A model generated the notes under the pieces. It was given only the letters and a program-made list of their open reading frames with translations. It did not search any database and was not told where the DNA came from. Positions 15,217 to 22,608 of a stretch of 36,370 nucleotides of DNA are shown in pieces. The stretch is from the NCBI GenBank assembly GCA_016791105.1, contig JAEUNM010000053.1:1-36370 (forward strand), given 5' to 3'. The stretch is from Rhodocyclaceae bacterium (GTDB lineage Bacteria > Pseudomonadota > Gammaproteobacteria > Burkholderiales > Rhodocyclaceae). The position numbers were made by a program, and so were the translations under genes. Numbering within the stretch: the stretch's first letter is position 1; each line of letters opens with the position of its first letter.

Positions 15217-17349
15217 GTGCGTCTGAAACTGCCCGCGTCGGCGGCACGACAACTGTACGGCCAGTACTTTTTCAGCGGTGCGACCGTCGCGCTGGGCGTT
15301 TTCCTGGTCTGGCTGGGCGCCGAATACACGCTGGACGCGCTGGCGCCGGCCGCCATACTGGGCGCCCTGTGCACGGCTTTGTGCGACACCCCGGCACCTA
15401 GCGGCCACAAACTCGTAGAACTGGCGCTGGGCGTCGTTTGTTCCGCCCTGGCGGCACTCATCACCGCCCTATTTGCGCCCTACGCGCTGGCGCTCACGGC
15501 GAGCCTCGCCCTCATCGCATTTTTCGCGGCCATGCTCACCGCCTACGGGCGGCGTGCCATGCCGCTTTCATTCGCCACCCTGCTGGCGGCGCTGGTCACG
15601 CTGGAACACCCCTTCACCAGCATCCAGGCGGCACTCATCCATACCGCCTGTTTCGTGGCCGGCGGCGTGAGCTACCTGATTTATGGCGTGCTGGCCGGCC
15701 GCCTCACCGACCGCTTTACGCGGCGCCAGGTGCTGGGCGAATGCCTGCTGGAATTTGGCGCCTATCTGCGCGCCAAGGCGGCGTTTTACGACGTTTCTAC
15801 CGACCTCGACCAGTGTTACGCACAACTGGTGGCGCAACAGTCGGTCATGTCGGAAAAATTCCAGATCGCGCGCGACATCCTGTTCCGCGGCGTGCGCGGC
15901 GCCCGCCGCAGGCGCCTGGCCGGCGCCATGGTGGCCTTCATCGACCTGTATGAGCGCGTGCTCACCATGCATACCGATTACGGCGTGCTGCGCGCCCACT
16001 ATGGGGAACGCAATCTGCTGGCGCCGCTGGCCGGGTTTTGCCTGGACCGGGCGAAAGAACTCGAAAATCTGGGTCTGGCAGTCATCCAGTATGGCGTCGA
16101 ACTGGCCGCCGACCAGGTGGCCTCGAACGAACCGGAGCCGGCCGACTTTCTGCCTGCCGCCGGCCACGCCGGCGAGCCGCTGGATGCACGCATGGCGCTC
16201 GCTTCGGCCTACGCCAAAATGCGCCGCACAGCGGCGGCCATGGCCCACCTGCGCGCCTGCCTGAGCGCCACCGGGGCGGCACGGGTGCCGGTCACGGCAC
16301 ACAATCTGGAGGCTTTCGTGAGCCGCGGCACCTACCGGCCCAGCCTGCTGTTAAGCCAAATCCGACCGTCTTCATCGACCTTTCGCTACGCCGTGCGCCT
16401 GACCGCGGCAGTGATTTGCGGTCACCTGCTGGCACCGCTATTGCCGTTTTCCGATCGCGGCAACTGGATATTGCTATCCACCGTGGTGATCATGCGCGCC
16501 AATTTCAGTCAGACCCGTGCGCGCCGCAGCGACCGCGTGATCGGCAATCTGGCCGGCTGCGTGATCGCCGCCCTGCTGCTGCATCTGGACCCTGGCCGCA
16601 CGGTATTGCTGAGCACTTTTTTTTTCGCGCTGGCCATCACGCACGCCTTTGCCACGCAGAATTACCGCATTGCGTCGACCAGCGGTTGCATCCTGTCCTT
16701 CATGCTGCTGCACGAATTTTCGCCCGGGCAGGGCCACCTGGTGGAAGCGCGCATGCTCGATACCTTCGCGGGTGCCGCCATCGCCACGCTGTTCAGCTAC
16801 GTGCTGCCGTGGTGGGAATCCCGCAGCATTGTGCCGCTGCTGGCCGATCTGGACACGGCCAACCGCGAATTCGCGCGCGTGGCGCTGGACGCTGCGGCGG
16901 CCGATCACGACTACCGGATCGCCCGCAAGCGCTTTCAGGACGCCATCGCGCTCGTCACCGGCAGCTATCGGCGCATGCTGGCGGAACCGGAAAGCCGCCG
17001 CCGCGCCGAAAAAACCTTGCCGCGACTGCTCGCCGCCAATTACGAACTGGGCGCCCAGCTTGCTTCGATACACGCCGCGCGCTCCGACCTGGCAGAGAGC
17101 ATCCCGGCCGCCGAATTTGCGCGCCTGCTGGAAGTTGCGCGCGCCGGCCTCGATCGCGCGCTGAGCGGCGCCGCGCCGGCCGGCGATGAAGCCGCCGAGC
17201 GCGGCATTTGCCGCTCTGCCGCAACGGCAAACGAGCCGGGCCCTTTCGCGGCGGAACGCCTGCTCGCACGCCGCTTGCGCCTGCTGGTGCGCGGCGCAGG
17301 CAATACGGCAAAACTGCAGAAGGCGGTTCGCGAAGAAGTGTTGCGCTGA
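15217..17349 (+). CDS. FUSC-family inner membrane protein (YccS/YhfK-like)
   Basis: A 710-residue membrane protein. The N-terminal half has about six helices (residues 20-165), then a long cytoplasmic helical region (about 170-385), a second membrane block (about 390-525, with TFRYAVRLTAAVICGHLLAP and the RARRSDRVIGNLAGCV segment typical of FUSC domains) and a cytoplasmic C-terminal region. Length and domain order match the YccS/YhfK group, related to the aromatic-acid exporter AaeB. Efflux of organic acids is a family-based guess. Start GTG 15217 is weakly supported. It has no partner membrane-fusion gene beside it. Confidence 0.85.
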   Translation: MRLKLPASAARQLYGQYFFSGATVALGVFLVWLGAEYTLDALAPAAILGALCTALCDTPAPSGHKLVELALGVVCSALAALITALFAPYALALTASLALIAFFAAMLTAYGRRAMPLSFATLLAALVTLEHPFTSIQAALIHTACFVAGGVSYLIYGVLAGRLTDRFTRRQVLGECLLEFGAYLRAKAAFYDVSTDLDQCYAQLVAQQSVMSEKFQIARDILFRGVRGARRRRLAGAMVAFIDLYERVLTMHTDYGVLRAHYGERNLLAPLAGFCLDRAKELENLGLAVIQYGVELAADQVASNEPEPADFLPAAGHAGEPLDARMALASAYAKMRRTAAAMAHLRACLSATGAARVPVTAHNLEAFVSRGTYRPSLLLSQIRPSSSTFRYAVRLTAAVICGHLLAPLLPFSDRGNWILLSTVVIMRANFSQTRARRSDRVIGNLAGCVIAALLLHLDPGRTVLLSTFFFALAITHAFATQNYRIASTSGCILSFMLLHEFSPGQGHLVEARMLDTFAGAAIATLFSYVLPWWESRSIVPLLADLDTANREFARVALDAAAADHDYRIARKRFQDAIALVTGSYRRMLAEPESRRRAEKTLPRLLAANYELGAQLASIHAARSDLAESIPAAEFARLLEVARAGLDRALSGAAPAGDEAAERGICRSAATANEPGPFAAERLLARRLRLLVRGAGNTAKLQKAVREEVLR

Positions 17350-17361
17350 CGCGCCAGGTTT

Positions 17362-17378
17362 TTGTTGCACCGCAACAA
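17362..17378. promoter_or_regulatory. Palindromic PhbF/PhaR-type operator
   Basis: TTGTTGC-acc-GCAACAA is a perfect 7-bp inverted repeat with a 3-bp spacer and contains TGTTGCaccGCAA, an exact match to TG[N]TGC[N]3GCAA, on both strands. It lies about 15 bp upstream of the proposed -35 element of the desaturase gene. Binding by a PHA-responsive regulator is inferred. Confidence 0.45.
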
Positions 17379-17393
17379 TTTCTGCGGCGTGGC

Positions 17394-17422
17394 TTGCGGC
17401 AGCCCGGCAATTCGGCTAGAAT
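17394..17422 (+). promoter_or_regulatory. Probable sigma-70 promoter of the desaturase
   Basis: TTGCGG (17394-17399) and TAGAAT (17417-17422) are separated by 17 bp. The -10 matches consensus at five of six positions and the -35 at three. The start site would lie about 33 bp before ATG 17463. Confidence 0.4.
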
Positions 17423-17462
17423 TTGAAAAATTTTCCTTTTCAATCAATGGAGTTACATCGCA

Positions 17463-18647
17463 ATGCTAATGTCCGGCGTTTTTGATCTGCCGTGGTGGGG
17501 CTACGTGCTCGTGGCACTGGGCCTTACCCACATCACGATCGCCTCGGTCACGATTTTCCTGCATCGCCACCAGGCACACCGCGCGCTGGACCTGCATGCA
17601 ATCCCCAGCCACTTTTTCCGCTTCTGGCTGTGGCTCACGACCGGAATGATCACCAAAGAATGGGCCTCCGTGCATCGCAAGCATCACGCCAAATGCGAAA
17701 CGCCGGAAGACCCGCACAGCCCGCAAATTCTCGGCTTGAACCGGGTGCTGTGGGGTGGCGTATTCCTCTACGTGAAGGAAACGAATAATCCGGAAACCGC
17801 CCAGCGCTACGGCCACGGTACGCCGGATGACTGGCTCGAGCGCAATGTCTATACGCCGGGCAACAAGTACGGCATTTTGATCATGCTGCTGGCCGACCTC
17901 ATCCTGTTCGGCGCCGTGCCCGGCGTGCTCATCTGGGGCGTGCAGATGGTCTGGATTCCGTTCTGGGCCGCCGGCGTAATCAATGGCGTTGGCCACTTCT
18001 GGGGCTACCGCAACTACAACTGCCCGGACGCGGCCACCAACATCGTGCCCTGGGGCATCCTGATCGGCGGCGAAGAACTGCACAACAACCACCACGCCTT
18101 CGCCACCTCGGCCAAACTGTCGTCCAAGTGGTACGAATTCGATATCGGCTGGATGTATATCCGCATACTCGAAATGCTGGGCCTGGCCAAAGCCAAAAAA
18201 ACCATCCCGCAGCCGCGTTTCGCAGATGGCAAGCGGGTGGTCGATTTCGACACCCTGCAAGCCGTCATCACGCACCGCTATGACGTCATGACGCGCTACA
18301 TGGCTTCGCTGAAGGCGATCTACAAGGAAGAACTGGCGCGGCTCAAGCAGGAACGCCAGACCAGCGACTCGCAGGCGTTGCAGAACTTCAAGAACTGGTT
18401 CACCAGCGAAGACGGCGGCAAGCTGCCGGAAGCGCAAAGCGCCCAGGTGCAAACCCTGCTCGACCGCCACGAGCGCCTGGCCAAAGTAGTGGCCATGCGC
18501 CAGGAACTTGCGGCGCTGTGGGCGCGCTCCAGCGACTCGCGCGAACAACTGGTGGCCCGCCTGCAGGATTGGTGCACGCGCGCCGAACAAAGCGGCATAC
18601 GGCAACTGGAAGAATTTTCCTTGCGCCTGCGTACTTACGCCGCCTGA
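17463..18647 (+). CDS. Membrane fatty-acid (acyl-CoA delta-9 type) desaturase
   Basis: A 394-residue diiron desaturase that introduces a double bond into acyl chains in the inner membrane. The histidine clusters are HRHQAH (34-39), HRKHH (71-75) and HNNHH (207-211), with extra histidine H178 in GHFWGYRN, the stearoyl-CoA-desaturase pattern. Membrane segments are about 12-33, 50-62, 137-158 and 160-178. After residue about 245 comes a charged helical extension of about 150 residues (coiled coil, ending WCTRAEQSGIRQLEEFSLRL) that is not part of the catalytic fold but is common in betaproteobacterial and Pseudomonas homologues. TGGAG precedes the start. The gene is monocistronic, closed by a strong terminator. 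Confidence 0.92.
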   Translation: MLMSGVFDLPWWGYVLVALGLTHITIASVTIFLHRHQAHRALDLHAIPSHFFRFWLWLTTGMITKEWASVHRKHHAKCETPEDPHSPQILGLNRVLWGGVFLYVKETNNPETAQRYGHGTPDDWLERNVYTPGNKYGILIMLLADLILFGAVPGVLIWGVQMVWIPFWAAGVINGVGHFWGYRNYNCPDAATNIVPWGILIGGEELHNNHHAFATSAKLSSKWYEFDIGWMYIRILEMLGLAKAKKTIPQPRFADGKRVVDFDTLQAVITHRYDVMTRYMASLKAIYKEELARLKQERQTSDSQALQNFKNWFTSEDGGKLPEAQSAQVQTLLDRHERLAKVVAMRQELAALWARSSDSREQLVARLQDWCTRAEQSGIRQLEEFSLRLRTYAA

Positions 18648-18663
18648 AACGCCGCACCCTGAA

Positions 18664-18690
18664 AAGCGGGCCGCATGGCCCGCTTTTTTT
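18664..18690 (+). terminator. Rho-independent terminator after the desaturase
   Basis: AAGCGGGCC (18664-18672) and GGCCCGCTT (18677-18685) form a 9-bp stem with a GCAT loop, followed by an uninterrupted T run to 18690. Confidence 0.93.
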
Positions 18691-18775
18691 GCGCTCAAAA
18701 AGCTTCGTGATGCGCCGGCCCTGATATTGCCCGGCCTCAATTCGGAGTGTTTCGCCCGCGCGCTATCATTGCCGC

Positions 18776-20176
18776 ATGGATAGCCCGGAAATTTCCCTGC
18801 GCCAGCGGCTGGGCGCAATCTGTAGCGCTCTGGAAAGCGGTCTCGTCGAGCGCCGCGATGCCGTGCGTCTGAGCCTGCTGGCGGCACTGGCGGGCGAACA
18901 CAGTTTGCTCATCGGCCCGCCCGGCACCGCCAAAAGTGAATTGGCGCGCCGCCTGCACCGCGCCTTTCCCGACAGCCCCTATTTCGAACGCCTGCTCACG
19001 CGCTTCACGGTGCCCGAGGAACTGTTCGGGCCCTTGTCCATCGCTGCGCTGGAACAAGATCGCTACGAGCGCCAGACCGCCGGCTTTTTGCCCCAGGCCG
19101 GCATCGCTTTCATAGACGAGGTGTTCAAGGCCAATAGCGCCATCCTGAATGCGCTACTCACCTTGTTGAACGAGCGCGAATTCGACAATGGCGCCGGCCG
19201 CATGCGCTGCCCGCTCATCAGCGTGGTCGGCGCCACCAATCTGGTGCCCGAAGACGAAATGGGCGAAGCGTTTTTCGACCGCTTCCTGCTGCGCCTGGTG
19301 ATAGAACCGGTGAGCCGCGCGGGCTTCGCAGCACTGCTCGCGCTGGACGAATTTGCGGACGCCGGCAGCCGGCCCGAGCGCCTGACCCAATCCGACCTGC
19401 AAGCCCTGACGGCCGCCGCCCGCGCGGCGACGCTGCCGGCAAACGTGGCCGCCCTGCTGGCCAATCTGCGCGCCGAACTGTCGGCACGCGGCATTTACGT
19501 ATCCGACCGGCGCTGGGTGAAAATCCGCCGCCTGATTGCCACCGCGGCGGCGGCCGAAGGTCGCGCCGGCATTTCGCGCTGGGATTTGTGGCTGCTTCCG
19601 TTTTGTTGCGCCGCCCAGCCGGACCAGCAACAGGACATCGACCGCTGGCTCACCGAACACCTGGGCGTTTCAGCCGGCGCCGAACCTTTGCTGGTGACAC
19701 GCGTGGTGGAAGCGTTCGAAGCCCAGCTGCAGGCCGAGCGCGAAGCCAATGACCTGGATTACGACGAATCAGGGCGCCTGCGCTTCGGCGCTACCGACGT
19801 GGACGCGAACGTGAGCGACAACAAGGGCGCAAGCGGCGCGATGCGCATGAGCTACACGCGCAAGCGCCGCTACGGCGCCGCACACATCGCCGCCCGCCTG
19901 GCCCAGATCGACGACGCAGTGCAGCGCGTGCAAGGCTATATCGCCGCGCTGACTGAACTGTGCGCGGACCTGGACGCCTATGCCGCGCAAGCCCTATGGC
20001 TGGACCCGGCGTTTGCCGGGCGCGCGCGCACCTGCCTGCAGGCACGCCTGGACGCCTTGCGGGCACTGTGCGCCAGAGCACTGGGCGCACGCGCCGGCTT
20101 CGAAAATCTGCCCCGGCTGGAAAGGGATACGGGTGCCGTGCCCGAGCCCATCCCGGTGCCTGCGCTCGCCACCTGA
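18776..20176 (+). CDS. ravA: RavA-type MoxR AAA+ ATPase
   Basis: A 466-residue AAA+ protein of the MoxR group. Walker A GPPGTAKS is at 47-54, Walker B AFIDEVFK at 111-118, followed by the sensor-1 segment VVGATNLVPE and the arginine-containing FFDRFLLR. The region from LEKGLVER-like LESGLVERRDAVRLSLLAAL through VPEELFGPLSIAAL resembles E. coli RavA closely, and the C-terminal coiled region after about 330 fits its extra domain. E. coli RavA forms a hexamer that works with the VWA protein ViaA and is linked to Fe-S/respiratory proteins and to LdcI; the gene after this one encodes the VWA partner. No lysine decarboxylase gene is present here. Confidence 0.88.
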   Translation: MDSPEISLRQRLGAICSALESGLVERRDAVRLSLLAALAGEHSLLIGPPGTAKSELARRLHRAFPDSPYFERLLTRFTVPEELFGPLSIAALEQDRYERQTAGFLPQAGIAFIDEVFKANSAILNALLTLLNEREFDNGAGRMRCPLISVVGATNLVPEDEMGEAFFDRFLLRLVIEPVSRAGFAALLALDEFADAGSRPERLTQSDLQALTAAARAATLPANVAALLANLRAELSARGIYVSDRRWVKIRRLIATAAAAEGRAGISRWDLWLLPFCCAAQPDQQQDIDRWLTEHLGVSAGAEPLLVTRVVEAFEAQLQAEREANDLDYDESGRLRFGATDVDANVSDNKGASGAMRMSYTRKRRYGAAHIAARLAQIDDAVQRVQGYIAALTELCADLDAYAAQALWLDPAFAGRARTCLQARLDALRALCARALGARAGFENLPRLERDTGAVPEPIPVPALAT

Positions 20177-20183
20177 GCCGCCC

Positions 20184-21764
20184 TTGCGCGACCTACCCGA
20201 TGCCGCCGAACCGCGCGGCTTCGACCCACTGCGCCCGCTGGAAGCCCGGCTCGCCCCACTCGCACGCCTGCCGCGCGGGCTTTGGCTGCAATCCCTGGTG
20301 AATAGCAACGGCGCGCTGGAAACGCGTCTGGCTGCACTGGAAATTCTGCGTCAACACCTGCTGCGCGGCAGCCTGCCGGCACCGGCCGAATGGGACTGGC
20401 CGGCCGGCCACGCTGCCGCCCCGGCACGGGCGTCGATCGAGGAATTGGGTTTGGCCGGCTATTGCCGCGAACAACCGGAACTGACCGATCTGATCCTGCG
20501 CAGCCTGCTGTGGCACCTGGACCAAATTCCGGATTACCTGGACCGCGGCGCGAACGAATGCGACGCAGCCCGGATCGCGGTCAAGGCCTTCCACGCCGAC
20601 TGGAGCGAGCGCCAGGGCGAACTGGACGAATTGATATACGTGCTGGGCGATCTGGGCGACATGCTCAAGAACAGCCGCTGGGACGAAATGCGCGGCCTGC
20701 TTTCCAATCCCGGCTGGCGCGAAGTGCTGCGCATACGCAAGCTGATAGAGCAATTGCCGGAACTGGTGGCGCTGATACGCAAACTGGGGCGCAACCGCCA
20801 GACCGAACAGGACGACGACACGCATAGGGTCGAACGCATCATCGAAGAACAGACTTTGGCGCCTCACCCTTCCCGGCGCAGTGTGCGCGTGCCGGACCTG
20901 CCGGGCGAAACACGCGGCATCAAACGATCCGGCCGCGTCGGGCGCATGCTGCCGAGCGAAGCCGCCCTGCTGTTACACCCGCGCCTGCGCCTGATCTGGC
21001 ACGCGCGGCACGTCGAGCGCGCCCTGCTCACCTACGACGAACAGGACCACTACGAAGAAACGCGCCTCGTGCCGGCGCCGGCTTGGCGCCCGACCACCCG
21101 GCGCGAGCCGCAAAAACGCCTGCAACGAGGGCCTATCCTGCTTTGCGTGGATACCTCGGGCTCCATGCAGGGCGGTGCCGAAGCGGTGGCCAAGGCGGTC
21201 GTGCTGGAGGCCATGCGCTGCGCCCACAAAGAGGGCCGCGCCTGCCACCTGTTCGCCTTCGGCGGTCCCGGCGAATTGCTCGAACAGGAGCTGAACGCCG
21301 CTGCGGAAGGCTTGCAGGCCATGACGGAATTTCTCGGCCAGAGCTTTGGCGGCGGCACCGACATATGCGGCCCGCTCGCGCGCGCGATGGCCAAACTGCA
21401 TGAAGAACAGTGGCGCGCGGCCGACCTGCTGATCGCCTCGGACGGCGAATTTGGTGCCACGGCCGATTTGGCGGCACGCCTGCAAGCCGCCAAGGACGAA
21501 CTGGGGCTGTACGTACAGGGCATTTTGATCGGCGACCGCGAAACCATAGGCATGCTGGAACTGGCCGACCACGTGCATTGGGTGGAACAGTGGCGGCGCT
21601 ATGGCAGCGGCCCGGCAGGTCCGCCGCCGGTGCACAGCAAAAGCCTTACCGCGCAATATTTTCCCGGCGCCCTGCGGGGGCCGGTCGCCGCCGCACAGGT
21701 GGATGGGGCAAGCGCCGCGGCGGCCGTCAGCCGCGGCGAGGGCGCCGCAAAAAGTCCGAAATAG
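20184..21764 (+). CDS. viaA: VWA-domain protein, ViaA-type partner of RavA
   Basis: A protein of about 526 residues: an N-terminal helical region (to about 230), a basic linker, and a C-terminal von Willebrand A domain with MIDAS motif DTSGS at 323-327, GGGTDICGPL for the MIDAS threonine, and LLIASDGEFG for the third loop, so it should bind a divalent ion. Gene order ravA-viaA and this architecture match the E. coli pair. The start is uncertain: TTG 20184, 7 nt after the ravA stop, is the first in-frame start that does not overlap ravA; a longer frame opens at 19980 inside ravA, and no good ribosome-binding site is visible. The C-terminal tail of about 40 residues is alanine/glycine-rich. Confidence 0.85.
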   Translation: MRDLPDAAEPRGFDPLRPLEARLAPLARLPRGLWLQSLVNSNGALETRLAALEILRQHLLRGSLPAPAEWDWPAGHAAAPARASIEELGLAGYCREQPELTDLILRSLLWHLDQIPDYLDRGANECDAARIAVKAFHADWSERQGELDELIYVLGDLGDMLKNSRWDEMRGLLSNPGWREVLRIRKLIEQLPELVALIRKLGRNRQTEQDDDTHRVERIIEEQTLAPHPSRRSVRVPDLPGETRGIKRSGRVGRMLPSEAALLLHPRLRLIWHARHVERALLTYDEQDHYEETRLVPAPAWRPTTRREPQKRLQRGPILLCVDTSGSMQGGAEAVAKAVVLEAMRCAHKEGRACHLFAFGGPGELLEQELNAAAEGLQAMTEFLGQSFGGGTDICGPLARAMAKLHEEQWRAADLLIASDGEFGATADLAARLQAAKDELGLYVQGILIGDRETIGMLELADHVHWVEQWRRYGSGPAGPPPVHSKSLTAQYFPGALRGPVAAAQVDGASAAAAVSRGEGAAKSPK

Positions 21765-21775
21765 GCCGAGCGAGC

Positions 21776-21793
21776 GGGCGCTGGAGGGCGCCC
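21776..21793. terminator. Hairpin between convergent genes
   Basis: GGGCGC (21776-21781) and GCGCCC (21788-21793) form a 6-bp GC stem in the 39-bp gap between the viaA stop and the alarmone hydrolase stop. No T-run follows on either strand, so a terminator role is only suggested by position. Confidence 0.35.
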
Positions 21794-21803
21794 ATTCGCG
21801 CGT

Positions 21804-22337
21804 TCAGGCCGCGCTCGCCTCCGGCTTTTTCGAGTAGGCCACGTCGAATATGCGTTCCAGCTCGGGGTGCACGCCGCGCACGCCATCCACCACAGCTTTG
21901 GCCCAATCGAAATATTCGCGCCGGCGGCCAAGCGGCCAATCGGCCGGCGGATGATTGGCCATGTCGCGCAAATTGCAGATTTTGTCCGCCAGTTTCACCA
22001 GCTTGGCGCGCCGCGTCAGGCTGGGCGCGTGATTGATCTGCGCCTGTTTGCGCGCCGCCTTGCTGAGCGCCTTGTCGTCCGTCACCTCCAGCACGATATT
22101 TTTGACTTCCTGGCCGAATATCCGCTCCAGTTCAGCCGGCGTGGTTTCGGTATCTTCTATCGTGTCGTGCAGCACCGCGGCGACCAGCACGCGCTCGTCC
22201 TCGATGCCGGCTTCGATCGCCAGCACTTCGGCCAACTGGATGGGGTGATTGATGTAAGGAGACGCTTGCGCATCCTTGCGCCGCTGATGCCTGTGCTTCT
22301 CGGCAGCGAATGCGAGCGCGCGTATCAGTGCTTGCAT
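21804..22337 (-). CDS. Mesh1-type (p)ppGpp hydrolase, HD domain
   Basis: A 177-residue HD-domain hydrolase lacking any synthetase or regulatory domain. Residues of the SpoT/Mesh1 active site are in place: H31 (YINHP), H57-D58 (AVLHDTIEDT), E61-D62, and D118 with N122 in LADKICNLRD. All sit at a constant offset of 4 from human Mesh1 (H35, H61, D62, E65, D66), and total length is nearly the same (179). Small alarmone hydrolases remove the 3' pyrophosphate of ppGpp; Mesh1 also acts on NADPH. ATG 22337 is chosen because AGGAG lies 9 nt upstream; the frame upstream is not conserved. It is divergent from the PP2C-kinase gene. Confidence 0.9.
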   Translation of the reverse strand: MQALIRALAFAAEKHRHQRRKDAQASPYINHPIQLAEVLAIEAGIEDERVLVAAVLHDTIEDTETTPAELERIFGQEVKNIVLEVTDDKALSKAARKQAQINHAPSLTRRAKLVKLADKICNLRDMANHPPADWPLGRRREYFDWAKAVVDGVRGVHPELERIFDVAYSKKPEASAA

Positions 22338-22608
22338 CGGAAAAAACTCCTGGGGGAACCGATATGCGGCGCGTGTAAGGCGCCACCGCCGGCAACCAAT
22401 AGTGGGTGAGCCGGCATTATCGCTTGCCTCCGCCTGGCATGCACGCGCATTCCGCCACGTATGCCGCACCGCACCATGCACGGCCTGCCCCGGCCCGAGA
22501 TTCGGCCCGATCCGAAGCAAAAATAGACGCGGTGCAGCAAATCACGCAAAATGTTGCACTGCGTAGTCAAACCCCTACCCAGCATTTTTTGGTACGAAAG
22601 CCCGCTAC

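Noticed and set aside
17466..18887. 473-codon minus-strand frame opposite the desaturase
   Set aside because: Runs across a strong terminator and two plus-strand gene boundaries and has no recognisable domain.
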